Source: Zopfochytrium polystomum (taxonomy: Eukaryota > Chytridiomycota > Chytridiomycetes > Chytridiales > Chytridiaceae). Taken from it: DNA of 64,000 nucleotides. The stretch lies in NCBI GenBank assembly GCA_025765615.1, contig JAIVFJ010000120.1, positions 122,001 to 186,000 on the forward strand, given 5' to 3'. This document shows, piece after piece, positions 1 to 11,300 of this stretch (the first letter of the stretch is position 1; each line of letters opens with the position of its first letter). The notes beneath the pieces were generated by a model that saw only the letters and a list, made by a program, of their open reading frames with translations, had not been told where the DNA came from and made no database searches. Position numbers and translations under genes: made by a program.

Positions 1-1988
1 CCGCCGCCGCCGCGGCGAGGGACCGCGCGAGGATGATGCCGTTGGACGACGAGGTGGTCAGCTGGTTTGCGTCCTCGTTGCGCGCGTGCGCGTGGCCGGT
101 GGTGTAGCCCTTGTCGACAAACTGCACGACGGTCGACGCCGGGGTGCCGACGGCGATGTCGCGGACATCGGTGTGCGAGTGGGCCGAGAGCACCACGAGG
201 TTCGCCGAGACGTGGTTCGTGGCTTCGATGACGGTGGGGACGACGTCGTCGCGGAAGGTGAGCAGCGGGTGGGACCGCACGTTTTGCAGGCTGAAGAAGG
301 CGCGGAAGACGGAGAGGATCGGGTCCGACTTGATCGTGTGGCCGTGCTCGGCCGCCTGCATGATCGTCGACATGCGGTGGTCGAGGTGCATGATGCGGAG
401 ACCGTAGACGGAGAGGCTCGGCGTGTGGACCGAAAAGTGCGACGCGAGCGCGACCATCGAGTTTGCAGCTTTCATGGTCGGCAGCAGCATCAGGACGCGA
501 GTTTCGTTGGGCAAAAGCGGCTCCAGCCCCGTCTCTGGCTTGGTCATCGAGTCGGTGGACCCTTCGCCTTCGCTGCTGTCGGCAACAACGTGGAGCTCGT
601 CTTGGTAGCAGTGCGGTGGGTACACGATCGACAGAAGCGGAATCGTCATCAGCGTCGTCACCACGGCCATGACGACAAAGATGGAAAAGATCTCTGGCGT
701 GATGACACCGGCTTGGAGGCCGAGGTTCAGCACGATAAGCTCGACGAGTCCCTTGGTGTTCATAAGCACGCCGACGGCAGTAGACTCCCTCCAGGTAAGT
801 CCCGAGAGCTTGGCGGCAGCGGTGCAGCCAATGAGCTTGCCGGCGCAGGCAGTCGCAATAACGAGAAGCACCATTCCCCATTGCTTGGCAGTGTTCAGCT
901 GGTCAAGACGGGTGTTGATTCCAGAGTAGGCAAAGTAGAGCGGAAGGAATACAATCATGATGAGATCTTCGATCTGCGCGACCAACTTGCGCGCAAAACC
1001 GTAGTCATGGGGGATAACCGCGCCAACTACGAAGCCTGGATAGATTGAGAAATCAAATTAGAGGATGGCTATTAACTCGATAGTTCCACTCATTCTACAA
1101 ACTTTAAAAAAACCAAAGCACCAGGTACTCACTGCCAAAGATCGCGTGCACACCAATGACCTCGGTGAACCAAGACGAGAGAAGGACGAGCATGAACGTG
1201 AGGAAGAGCAAAAAGTTCTCCATGCTCTCGCTCTTTTGGGCCTTTTGAAGGAGGTGTCGGTACAGCGGGCGGATGGTGAACCAGAGGAGCACGACGTAAG
1301 CGACGACGACCAAGAAGACGTACACGGCCGTGAGGTAGCTCTTGACGTCCGCGGTGGCGCTGGACGCGTTGTTGATGATGGCAATCACAAGCACCAAGAG
1401 CGTCCAGGCCATGACGTCGTCGATGGCGGCGGCGGCGATGGTCGCTTGGCCGACCTTGGTCTGCAGCAGGCGGCGCTCGGTCAAGATGCGCGCGAGCACG
1501 GGGAACGCGGTGATGGACATTGCGACGCCGCTGAAAATGACAAACGACGAGAACGCGACGTTCTTGTTTCCGTACTGGTCGTAAATCAGGCGGGCGACGG
1601 CGACGCCCAGCGCAAAGGGCAGCGAGATGCCGGCGAGGGAGATGGGGATGGAGCTCTTGACCGAGTTGAGCAGCTTGCTGGGATCCAGCTCGAGGCCGAT
1701 CAGGAAGAGGTAGAACACGAGGCCAAAGTTGGCGACCAGCGAGAAGCCGGGGAGGGACGCGTCCGGGAAGAGGTGGGTCTTGAAGGCAGGGATGCGGCAC
1801 AGCGCCGACCCACCCAGGATGAGACCACCAATGACCTCGGCGACGACCACGGGCTGCCGGAGGTAGCGGAGGGCGAACGAGAGCAGTCTGGCGACGAGGA
1901 TGACCACAAAGGCCTGGATGAGGAGCAGAGAGAGTGGACTGACACCGAATGGGTCGCCGCCAGAGAAAATGTTGGATGAAGACACCAT
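1..1988 (-). CDS. KHA1-like K+/H+ antiporter (CPA2 family), 3' end beyond window
   Basis: Monovalent cation:proton antiporter of endomembranes. Two exons are visible: 1988..1133 and 1035..1, with intron 1036..1132 (GTGAGT donor, ATCCAG acceptor). The start ATG at 1988 follows an A-rich run. The protein opens with hydrophobic helices typical of the Na+/H+ exchanger domain. Exon 1 carries the paired-acid ion site AAIDDVMAW, preceded by the ITAFPVLARIL motif. Exon 2 continues with VVGAVIPHD, FLPLYFAYSGI and MNTKGLVELIVLNLG, all characteristic of fungal Kha1 and plant CHX proteins. After the last helix a soluble tail begins (IVYPP, then a polar stretch) and runs off the window edge. Yeast Kha1 is about 870 aa; about 630 are visible here. 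Family assignment is firm; the substrate (K+ rather than Na+) is inferred from the family. Confidence 0.9.
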
Positions 1989-2537
1989 TTTTTTTTTTTC
2001 GAGGATGGGGTTTGCGGAAGGCGCGAGATGGGAGACTGAGACGAGTAGAGCGGTGTAAGCGATGGGATGGGGCCGGAGTGAGATCTGCGACTCGAGTGTT
2101 GAGCGAGAGAGTGTGTGAGTGAGTGAGTGAGTGGGGGACGGGAGGAGGACCCGGGGGAAGACCCTGCGTTTTTATTCGGGTGGGTCCAGCTTGGCTGGAT
2201 TGCAGGGTCGATGACGTTTGCTTTGACTTTTTTGACTCGCGCCAAACCAGCCCAAACCGAAAATGCTACTGCGGCCGAGAAATGACAACAAACCAGAAAA
2301 AACGCGAGACAACAAACCGGATCAAAAAAAATTTTTTTTTTTCTTTTTCTTCCAACATTGCCCCAGAAATCTGCTTGTCTCCCGAGCCCTTTCCCAAAAA
2401 GTTACCAGTCAAGCACTCTGACTGTCGAGACAACGCAGGCCGCCGCTCGTTCCACTGCTGAAAAGGGAGTTCATTCGCGGAATGTAAATCTCTCTGTCTC
2501 TGTCTCTCGCTGTCTCTCTGTAAGAACCGTGATAGAG

Positions 2538-2582
<45 letters not shown>

Positions 2583-3167
2583 AGCACGAACCAAAATTCA
2601 TTTGTTGAGATGATTTCCCATGCGCCGCTCGCTTTGTTGTCTCGCTCGGCCGTGCACGTCGCTCCAACGGGTGTTTTCTTTTGCCACAAGCTGTCGCGCC
2701 GAAACCGTGTCGACCAACAACAACAAACTTACAGTGAGCAGGTTCGGCTGCCGAATGACGTTTTTGGCCGCCCAGATTTGGGAGACAGGGACCGCCATAT
2801 CATCAACAAACTTTGAACATCGAACCCACCCACCCATGTCGAGCCATCTCGCCAGAACAATGCATACATGTTCAGTCCAAAGAAACAAGACGAACAATTG
2901 ACAAATGGGCCGGTTTCCCTTCGAAGTTTTGCCATGTTTGCATCTGATTTGTGACAGGGGCGTTCTCTTTTTTTTTTTTTTTTTTTTTTTCGGAACAGTT
3001 ATTTGAGAGTGACACCGCCGGGCGGAGAGTGTTTCGGGAAAAGTGAATTTCGTGGCATCGTTAGACGCCAGCGTGTGACTTTCAACCTCCACGCTCGACT
3101 TCCAGCACAACACTACACAAAAAGTGTGTTGTTCAGCAATGTATTTTCTTAAAAAAAAGAAATCAAT
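1989..3167. other. Intergenic region between antiporter and sterol-transfer gene
   Basis: It holds the 5' flank of the antiporter (a T run on the plus strand at 1988-1999, next to its start), a GA microsatellite and a T tract at 2970-2990. Open frames here are low-complexity products of the repeats, and no family motif is visible. No gene is called. Confidence 0.6.
2538..2580. repeat. (GA)n microsatellite
   Basis: About 20 nearly uninterrupted GA dinucleotides are followed by GGAGAAG. They are preceded by a looser TCTCTGTCTC-type stretch from 2490. The repeat generates Leu-Ser-rich open frames on the minus strand that are not genes. Confidence 0.9.
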
Positions 3168-6100
3168 CTATGTGGCAATCTCCTCTTGAACTCCTACATC
3201 TACAGTTTGGCTCGCGCCACCAGACCCAGACACCAGCAAAACCCCTTCCCGCACGAGACCCTCGACCGTTTTTCGCACCGCATCCGCAATCGCCTCCTCC
3301 AAGCTCGCCCCACCGACGCTCCCCACCCGCACATCACGCAAACCGTCCACGACCACCACCACTGGCGCAGGCGGTGGCGCTGGGGCCGCCGCCCCCGCCA
3401 GCCAACCCCCGCTCGCTACCCACACCGCCGCGGTCCGCACCGAGCTCACGAGCCCCAGCACGGACCACAAGACTGCACAGCAGAACCATACTCCGACCAA
3501 CAGCATCCACATCTCCCGCACCGATAGAGGGGGTCCAAACCTAACCCGCCGGCCGGCCGCCCATAGCGACAAACCTACGACCGCCACGTGGCGGAGGAAC
3601 GAGCGAGACCCCAGTGAGACAGCGGTCGCGTCGTTGCCGGCTTGGAGAAGAAGCTCTAGGAATCCAACACCTTGCTCAGCGCTATCCTTCTCCGTGCCAG
3701 TAATAGCGCCAGACGCGGCAGGTGCAGACTGAACGACGCCGACCGTCTGGCTTCCGCCCTGATCCAAACCCGCGTCTCCTTTGGCTGTCTCTCGAGATGC
3801 CGCGGCTGCTGCCCCAAGCGAATCCATAGACGCCTTCAGCTTTTCCACAACAGCGCCCTTTTCGGCGATTCGACTTCGTCGCTCTTTTTTAAACTCTTCC
3901 GGATCGGCAAGCGGGTGTTCCAAAGACGCCGAGTCGTCCGCATCAACCGCTGCAGCTACTTCCGCATCAGTAGCTTCGGTATCTGAGGTGTCGGTCTCGG
4001 AACTGGCTTTGGGTGACAGAGGCTGGGCGATTTCGGGAAGCGGTGGCGGTTCCGGATCGGTGAGGAGAATTTCTCGCAAAAATAACTCAAAATCCTTGAA
4101 ATGCGCTCGCAAGCCGTCAGGGGCTGCCGTCTGAATAATGGCTGAAAAGCGCACATCCGTTAGTGCCTGCAGTTCCACTACAAACGAGCGTTACCTTGCA
4201 GCCATGTAAACTTCGAAAACTCCACTCCACACGATGCTCTGACACGAGTTTCGCGGAGTCCCACGCGGGTAAAACATATTCGAGCATTCGTAACAAATGC
4301 ATTACCGCTTGGGACGTCCGGAGTGACCGTCGACTGGTCAACGCACACAAAGCCATCCCCGCAGTTTCGAATGATCTCCTTTCCCTGGGAGCGCGTTGAT
4401 TTTGGTCCCATTGGGTTCGACAGCGACATAAGGTACTCTGTGGTGCGGGTAGCCCCCGCTTCTACTTGACTTAATCGTACGCGAGATGAAGATAGCGAGG
4501 AGGGAATTGAAGTGGATGTGGAGCTGGGCTTTTTCGTTGGATTCCAGACAGTTCCAGTGAGGTTGGAACATTTACGGCGCTCAGTAAGAAAGCGGTGCAT
4601 AGGGGAATGGGTATCTGGTGTTGAACCGAACATAAGGTCCCACAAATGCGCCAACGAAACGGGGAGGACCTTATCAAAAACGGAGGTCATTGCCGCATGG
4701 TCTGCGGCGCAAGGGCACACGGCAGGCAGGAGCGCCGTTGACTCTGTCTGGATTGGTGCTGCTGGCTTGGCTTTCGGGCGTTTCTTCGTCACTTTCGTTT
4801 TTGGCTTGCCCGTTATGGTTTCGGGAGAGCTCTTCACGTTGGGACGCATGGGAGGAACTGGCAACGGCAAAGGTCCTTTCGGCCCGAGTGGGCTGTTGGG
4901 CGTGCTTTGCGAGCGAATACTGCCAGCATTCAGATCAGGCAGAGCACGCCCAGTCAGAACAGTTGGAGACGTCGGGCGGGAATTCTTATCTGGGTTGCTG
5001 CCGATCGAACGAGGCCGATTTGCGATGTCAAGCTTAACTTGTGCCTGTAGCACTGGGTGCTTTTGAAAAACTATGTGCTGGCTCGGGAACGCCACGAAGG
5101 AAGGAGTCGAGGGAGACGATCCAGAGTCGAGTGAGGGTGAACTTGATGAGGCAAGATCTGCGAGGCCTTTCGATACGCTCATCGCAACGCTTGACAGTCG
5201 CCGCTCAGAAGATGTTACAGAAAGGGGTGAAGTGTAAACTGGTGCCTGGAGAGGGTCGTCCGGGGTTACAGGATAAGCTGATACTATCCTTGGCTGACCG
5301 AATGACTTAAAAAGAGTTGTCAAAGTTGGACTCGAGAGCGCGGAGCTGCTCGCCGAGGTTGACCTTGTTTCCATCGTAATAAGCTCCGTCGCACTGTCGC
5401 TTGCAACATGGGAGTTGGCCGTCAAAGCTTTGTCATTTTTCGGCCCGTTGACACTATCCGCAGACTCATTTAGGACCTCGCTTTGAGATTCACCAGTGCT
5501 TTCTCCGGCGCTGTCTCCGCCGAAAGTTTTAGACTCATCAACCCCGTTCTCATGCTCCTCTTGCAAGTCCTCCGCGATGCTGGATAGTGACGACATCAAC
5601 TGTGCAGATTTAAGCTTGTCTCCTCTGCCGTGCTCTTCACCCGTTGTGGTAATCGAGTCGGTCTCCTCCAAGGGTGAAGGCATGGGCTGGTCACTATGTA
5701 CTGTGTCATCATGAGCGCCGTTTCCGTTCACGCTTTCTTGGCCAGAAACCTCATCTGGTGCTTCCACAACTCTTGGTTCTGGGGACACGCTGCGAACAGG
5801 TTTAAAGTCCACTCGTTCTTGATTTCCGATCGATGCAGTTTTCAAAATCTCTTCGTCGGACTGTTTCGTAACTAGTGGACTGGGAGTGGCATTCGCTTCC
5901 GGCTGCTTTGTTGACGGAGAGCTTGAAAAGGGAGACTCCAAAGGGGCCTGCGTAGGCCACCAATGAATAAGGTCATCGGTGGGAGAAGCTTCATAAATGG
6001 AAGCGTGATCTTCTTCATTAAATCGCCCATCTCGATAGGGTAGCAACCGAACTGTTTTTGTGGGACCGCCCCAAACTCGAAAGATAGTGTCATAAGCGTA

Positions 6101-7745
6101 GTCACGTTGCATGAAACTTGCGAAAAAGTACTACCGCATGTTGTCAGAGGATGGCAGAGGGAAGGGCAACAGGATGGTATGTACCTTCTGCCCAGTCAAA
6201 ACGCCCAGCTCAATTGCGTTGGGAATAAGACCCGCAACATTTCGTTTCTCCACACTCACAATATCATCAATTTCAAGATTGAGCTGTTTCTTTCCGTGAG
6301 CGATCCTCGATAAAAATGGATGCACGTACCGAGTGATTCCAGCCAAATAAGTTTGCATTGAAGCAAATGTTCCTAGGGCAGACATAAAGACGTCCTTGAA
6401 GGAGAACTTCACGCTGCCAGGCACAGGGGAATTCTAAAATGCGAACGATAAACAATTAAATAAGACGCAGCACGATCGCACCTTCCACAAGAAGTTGGTC
6501 GCGTGAAACAGCTGGAAAAAGGTCATGGAAGTCGTTATTCCGTTTTCGCTGGTCATCTGTTAACGAATCCTCCTTTCCACTTGCTGTAAGCATTCGCGCC
6601 AGGTCCGTCGTGCGAACAACGTAGCCGTCGCTCGATTCGACGAGAGTTTCGTCGTAGCTCATTGGGTCCGTTCCGGGCGGAACTCTGAGGCTGGCCGACG
6701 AAACTCTCCTGATTCGACGTGGGTACGATTGGACCCCATTATTCTGAGTTTTCGGCGAACCCGTTGTCTCCGGCTCTTCCACCGACTTTTCAGGATCAGA
6801 AAGAATAGTTGTCAGTGCCGGTTCAGAGCCACTTGCGCTGCTCGTCAGTTTGGAGGGCGAATCAGAAGGGCCTAAGCGCTCAGAGAGAGCGGTTGTGGCC
6901 GCTGCTATTGCTGCGGCTGTGGCTGACAGCCTTCGCATTGGGGTCGTGCCCACTTCAACAGAGGATATGGAGGAAGCGAATGAGGCGGCAGTTGACCAGA
7001 GGGAACTGGCCAAGTCTTTGGTCTGAGGTTGAGAAGTTTGGGAGGAATTCGTGGTGGGACTATCCTCAACACTCAGGAAGCTCGTCCGTGCAGCACGCTT
7101 TTTCATTATGTTTGCCCAAGACGATGTTCGAGGCGGAGTTTGCGGGCGTGTTTCAGAAGCGGAAACAGCTGCAACGGCGGCAACGGCGGATGGAAGCCGA
7201 GGAACTACGTGATGATCAGGCTTGCTTGCAATGGTCGGATCCACTGAGGCTGAAACTTCCTGTGGGTCTGATGTGGAAGCTGTAGCCGGGGGGTCAGCCT
7301 CCAAGGTTTCAACCACTCCATCGGAGGTCCCGATCGGCTGAGCAACCGAGGCGAGGGCATGTGGGGTATCTGCAGCACCAGCGAAGTCGACAGGTCGACG
7401 CGACTTCTTCATTGCCGATTTCAAGGGTTTCTTGTCGAGAGTAGGTTCGAAAAGAGGCCGAGTAATCGTTGCGCCTTCCTGTGTATGCGCATCATCAGCA
7501 GTTGGATCACTTGCACCGCGATTGTCATGGTCGGCTGAAACTTGAGGGCGCAGCACCGATCCGTCATCCGATCCATCTGCCTCCGCCACTGCACTCATTG
7601 GTGCGAGAGCGTCGACATCTTCCTCAACCTCCTCCTGCTCGCTGCTGCTGTGTGATAGGTCGCGTTCGTCGGCGGTGACGGAGCCACGCGAGGCGTTGGG
7701 TGGTGGCTTGGGGGCTGGAGGATTTGGCTGCTTTTCCAAACTCAT
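3168..7745 (-). CDS. GRAM-VASt (LAM/Ysp-type) sterol-transfer protein at membrane contact sites
   Basis: Predicted ER-anchored lipid-transfer protein that moves sterol at ER-plasma-membrane contacts. Five exons: 7745..6482, 6433..6330, 6283..6185, 6130..4195 and 4141..3168. Introns are 46-54 nt and the phases sum to 1458 codons. Exon 1 encodes a long disordered Ser/Pro-rich N-terminus that ends at the GRAM domain. The GRAM domain spans exons 1-4 (EEFPCAWQREVLLQGRLYV, CFNANLFGW, VSVEKRNVAGLIPNAIEL, then YFFASF after the last splice). A low-complexity linker follows, then a VASt domain in exon 4 that crosses into exon 5 (DGLRAHFKDFELFLREIL). One transmembrane helix lies near the C-terminus (MWMLLVGVWFCCAVLWSVLG). 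The ATG at 7745 is preferred to one at 7835, because the latter would translate a 36-nt homopolymer as poly-Lys. Yeast Lam1-Lam4 share this order. Confidence 0.9.
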
Positions 7746-7755
7746 CAGCCCACCC

Positions 7756-7757
<2 letters not shown>

Positions 7758-7793
<36 letters not shown>
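7758..7793. repeat. Poly(T)/poly(A) tract at the 5' end of the GRAM-VASt gene
   Basis: A run of about 36 T on the plus strand, read as poly(A) on the sense strand, lies 12 nt upstream of the preferred ATG. It is probably 5' leader or promoter sequence. Confidence 0.8.
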
Positions 7794-7794
<1 letters not shown>

Positions 7795-7942
7795 TTTTTC
7801 TCGGCCGCACCACAGGGAATCCGCTCGACCTGCACTGCTCAAAGAAAAGTTGCTTCAATTACAGGACTTACGTGTACTAGATAATGTTCAACCATCAGAT
7901 AACAGTAAAACACATTAGCGTTCTTGTTCTGCAAGAAAGTGA

Positions 7943-7982
7943 CTTTCGGCGCAGTTAAATTACCTTTCGGCGCAGTTAAATT
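7943..7982. repeat. Tandem pair of a 19-bp motif, 21-bp period
   Basis: The motif CTTTCGGCGCAGTTAAATT occurs at 7943-7961 and again, identical, at 7964-7982. It sits in the 636-bp divergent intergenic region between the GRAM-VASt gene (-) and the SNF2 gene (+). It may be a duplicated regulatory site; nothing else in the interval (7746-8381) is recognisable except an A-rich run just before 8382. Confidence 0.8.
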
Positions 7983-8381
7983 CACTTACCATTTACATTT
8001 AGAACTTGGGTGAGATGCAGCCCCTTACGTGCTCGCGCCAGGCCTTATTTCGAGGCTAGCAATCGCACCTCCGATGGAGTAGGCACGCCTGCCGTGCGGA
8101 AACTGGCGCACCCCCTGCCCTTGGGAGCGCACTTTTGCTTTGCGCGGAGCCGTGCAAAACGACTGGCTGCTGCGTTTTTCTTTTTTGAATGCTTTGTGCA
8201 ACCTTTGGCCGTCGTCCGGGGGTCGGCTCTGCAAAAGCAGCTTGGAAGCCAACAACAAGCACAGCTGCAGGGAACGGAGGGAACCGGACAGGGTGGTCTG
8301 TGTCTGGTCTGGACAACACTGACAAAAAAGAAAAAAAAAAAAAAAAAAAAAGAAAAAAAGCATATAAACCGAAACCCAACC

Positions 8382-11300
8382 ATGATGGACGGGTCAAGGA
8401 AGCGGCGAGACCCTCTCGATATCTTTGAAACAATGCTTGCATCGCTGGCAGACCCGGAACGTGATCGCAAGCGCCAGCGCGCCGATTCGGCGCCCGTGCT
8501 TGACGATCCACTGTCTCCGTCGGTGTCCGAGCCGCTCTTCAACGACGACGACGACGACGACGATGAGGAAGACGACTACGAAGACCTGAGTCCAGGTGAG
8601 GCCGCCAATCGTACTGGTTGGGGTTCCCGTCCCAAATATCCAAGCCGTTTGACATTCGCCCTTAAGAGGAGATCGAACAGCGCGATGCCGAACTTGCTCT
8701 TGTTCTTTCCTGCGCCTTTGGCGAGCTGCCTTTGGCTGCCATTCCACCTCACCTTCACTCCAAAGCTCTAAAGCAAATGAGGAAGCACGGACTTAAACCC
8801 GACGTCGATGAGGACGACAGCAACGACGTCATTGTCATAAGCCAGGCGGAATGGACAGAGCGAGAAGGTGAACGACTTCGAAAGCAGAAGGAAGAGGAGG
8901 AGATCAGAAAACGGCAAGAGAAAGCTGATGAAGCGTACGCACGGAAGCTTTTCGAAGAGATTAATGGTGTGAATATGACGGGAGTAAAAGCGGCGGCACA
9001 AATACCCACCACAGCACCAAGGAACAACTCAGTTTTACTGGAAGAGCAGCGGGCTAAAGAAGGTGGGGAAAATGAATGATGTGCGAAGCTCACATTGCAG
9101 CAGCCGAGCGGATGAAGAAACTCAAGCAAGACGAAGATGACGCGGCGCTCGCAAGGAAACTGCAGCATGAATTCGACCGCGAAGCACATGAGGAATCCCT
9201 ATCAATTGCTCGTTCGAAAACGAAGGTTGGCTTTTTGTACACGTTGCAATTATTCCTGCGTTTTTCTGAAATCTTTTTTGAACGATCAGGCTCCGGTGAA
9301 ACCGGATGACAGCATGACAAAGGGAGAACCATTCATCCCGCCTCTCGCTACGGCCGCATCTTTTACAACTCCGCCATCCCTTCCAAGAGCCATCTCGTCC
9401 TCGTCAGCGGTCAGCGCGGCTCCGAATCGTTTTGGCCTTCCCAATGCTGAGCTCGTCAAGCGACACTTGGCGGTACCTCCGCGGGTGCCCTCAAGTGGCC
9501 TTCCTTTACCAAGCGCTCAAGCCATAGCAGCATTATTCCCTCAAGGAGTCCAGCAAGGATTGCCTTCCCCTTCGAGGGTTAATCCAACGCAATTCGCCCG
9601 CTCACCAGTTCGGACAGTTTCAGAGCCGTTACTGTCACAATCACAAAAATCTGGCTCCACTTCGACCTGGGGAGTTCCTGCGGCCCCGTCAACTCGATAC
9701 CGACCTCCACCTGGAAGTCTTCACGGACTTACGCGGCAATTTTCAGTTCCACCAAAAGTGGAAAGCTACCCAGGGGCAGAGCTGCCTCAGCAAATTGACC
9801 CGGATGATATGTGGGAGCGCCCTCTTCAGGAAAAAGAAGTGGAGGAACAGCTGAAAAATCTCTTGGAGAACGCAGCAGCCGGTGCGGACGAGACGCCAAA
9901 AGAAAAGCGCATTCCCTCACCGCCTGACCTTAAAGTGACCTTGCTCGAGCATCAAAAGATTGGTATGTCGCTTGTCACCTCAATCGAGGCAAAAGTTTTT
10001 GACACAATAAACCCGTCCAGGAGTTGAGTGGATGCTTAACATGGAAAAAGGTGAAGAGCACTTTGAATTACGAGAGCTTATCAAATGCACAGGATCGAAC
10101 ATGGGAGGCATCCTTGCCGATGACATGGGGTAAGCCGTGCAACAGCAACCAGAAGGGTTCTAATTCTACAATTAGGTTGGGCAAAACTATACAAAGTATC
10201 TCCTGTTGCATTTTGAATCGAAGCACGGAAAAAGATATGAAGACCACCCTTATTGTGGCTCCTACCTCCCTTATTTATCAGGTTTGGGTATTTACTCCTC
10301 CACACGATTAGTAAACATCATCGCAGTGGAGAGATGAGTTGGCATCAAAAGTTCGACCAGGGCTGTTTCGAGTATATGTGTACTACGGGAAAGAGAAGAA
10401 AGCCGCCACGGTTAGTTGAGGGGTTCTGGTCGCATCAATGCTAATCCATTGACTTCAGCCGAACTTGATGCGGCAGTATGATATCGTGATCACAACATAT
10501 GGGACACTTGCACAAGGTCCGCTTGTTTCGCTTTTGAGATCTTGCACTGAAGAGCGACTTTAGAATTTCCGCAGGTTACAAAGACTGTGCCAAAAGATCC
10601 CTTCTCATCAAAAGAGGACCAAGACAAGCAGTTTGAGGCTGACTTAATTGAGACTCGGAAAAACAAGAAAATGTTGGAGCTTAAGAAGGGAAATTTGTTT
10701 AAGGTACGTCGACTACCACCAGCTTGTCATAACATGCCCCCAGGTCCAATGGTTTCGCGTTATTCTCGACGAGGGGCACACCATTAAGAATAAGGCCACT
10801 CGCGCCGCTAGGGCAGCATCGTTCTTGGACGCGAGATATCGCTGGTGCCTCACTGGAACCCCGCTTCAGAACAATATTGGAGAACTGTATTCTTTAATCA
10901 ACTTTTTAAAAATAAAAGTAGGTTCAATCTTTATGGAATTGACCTGACAAAACAACAGCCCTACTGCAGCTGGGAGCAATTCCGTGACTCCATTGAAAAG
11001 CCTTTCAAAGCCGGTCGTCACAAAAGAGCTATCAAGCGTGTTCAGGCATTACTCAAATGTAAGCCCCTACTCTTTGCAGTCACATGGGGATTGTCTCACG
11101 AGTGTACCTGCCTTGAACAGCAACTTGCCTCCGGAGGAATAAAACGTCAACATTAGATGGGGCGCCTATAATCTACGTTCCGCCCAAAACGATGGAGCTA
11201 CGGGAAGTTGACTTCACGAAGGAAGAACGCGAGTTCTACACCTCGCTTGAGAAGCGCACGTTGCTTCGTTTCAATAAGTACTTAAAGGAAGGGTGTGTAT

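Noticed and set aside
86..1048. 320-codon plus-strand open frame at the window start
   Set aside because: It is antisense to the conserved antiporter exon; Arg/Asp/His-rich composition is typical of a shadow frame.
1065..1979. 304-codon plus-strand open frame
   Set aside because: Antisense to antiporter exon 1; highly charged and motif-free.
2598..3113. 171-codon minus-strand open frame
   Set aside because: It includes a poly-Lys tract from a T homopolymer and no recognisable domain.
7746..7835. N-terminal extension of the GRAM-VASt protein with poly-Lys
   Set aside because: It would translate a long homopolymer tract; the ATG at 7745 gives a normal start and the tract looks like leader or promoter.
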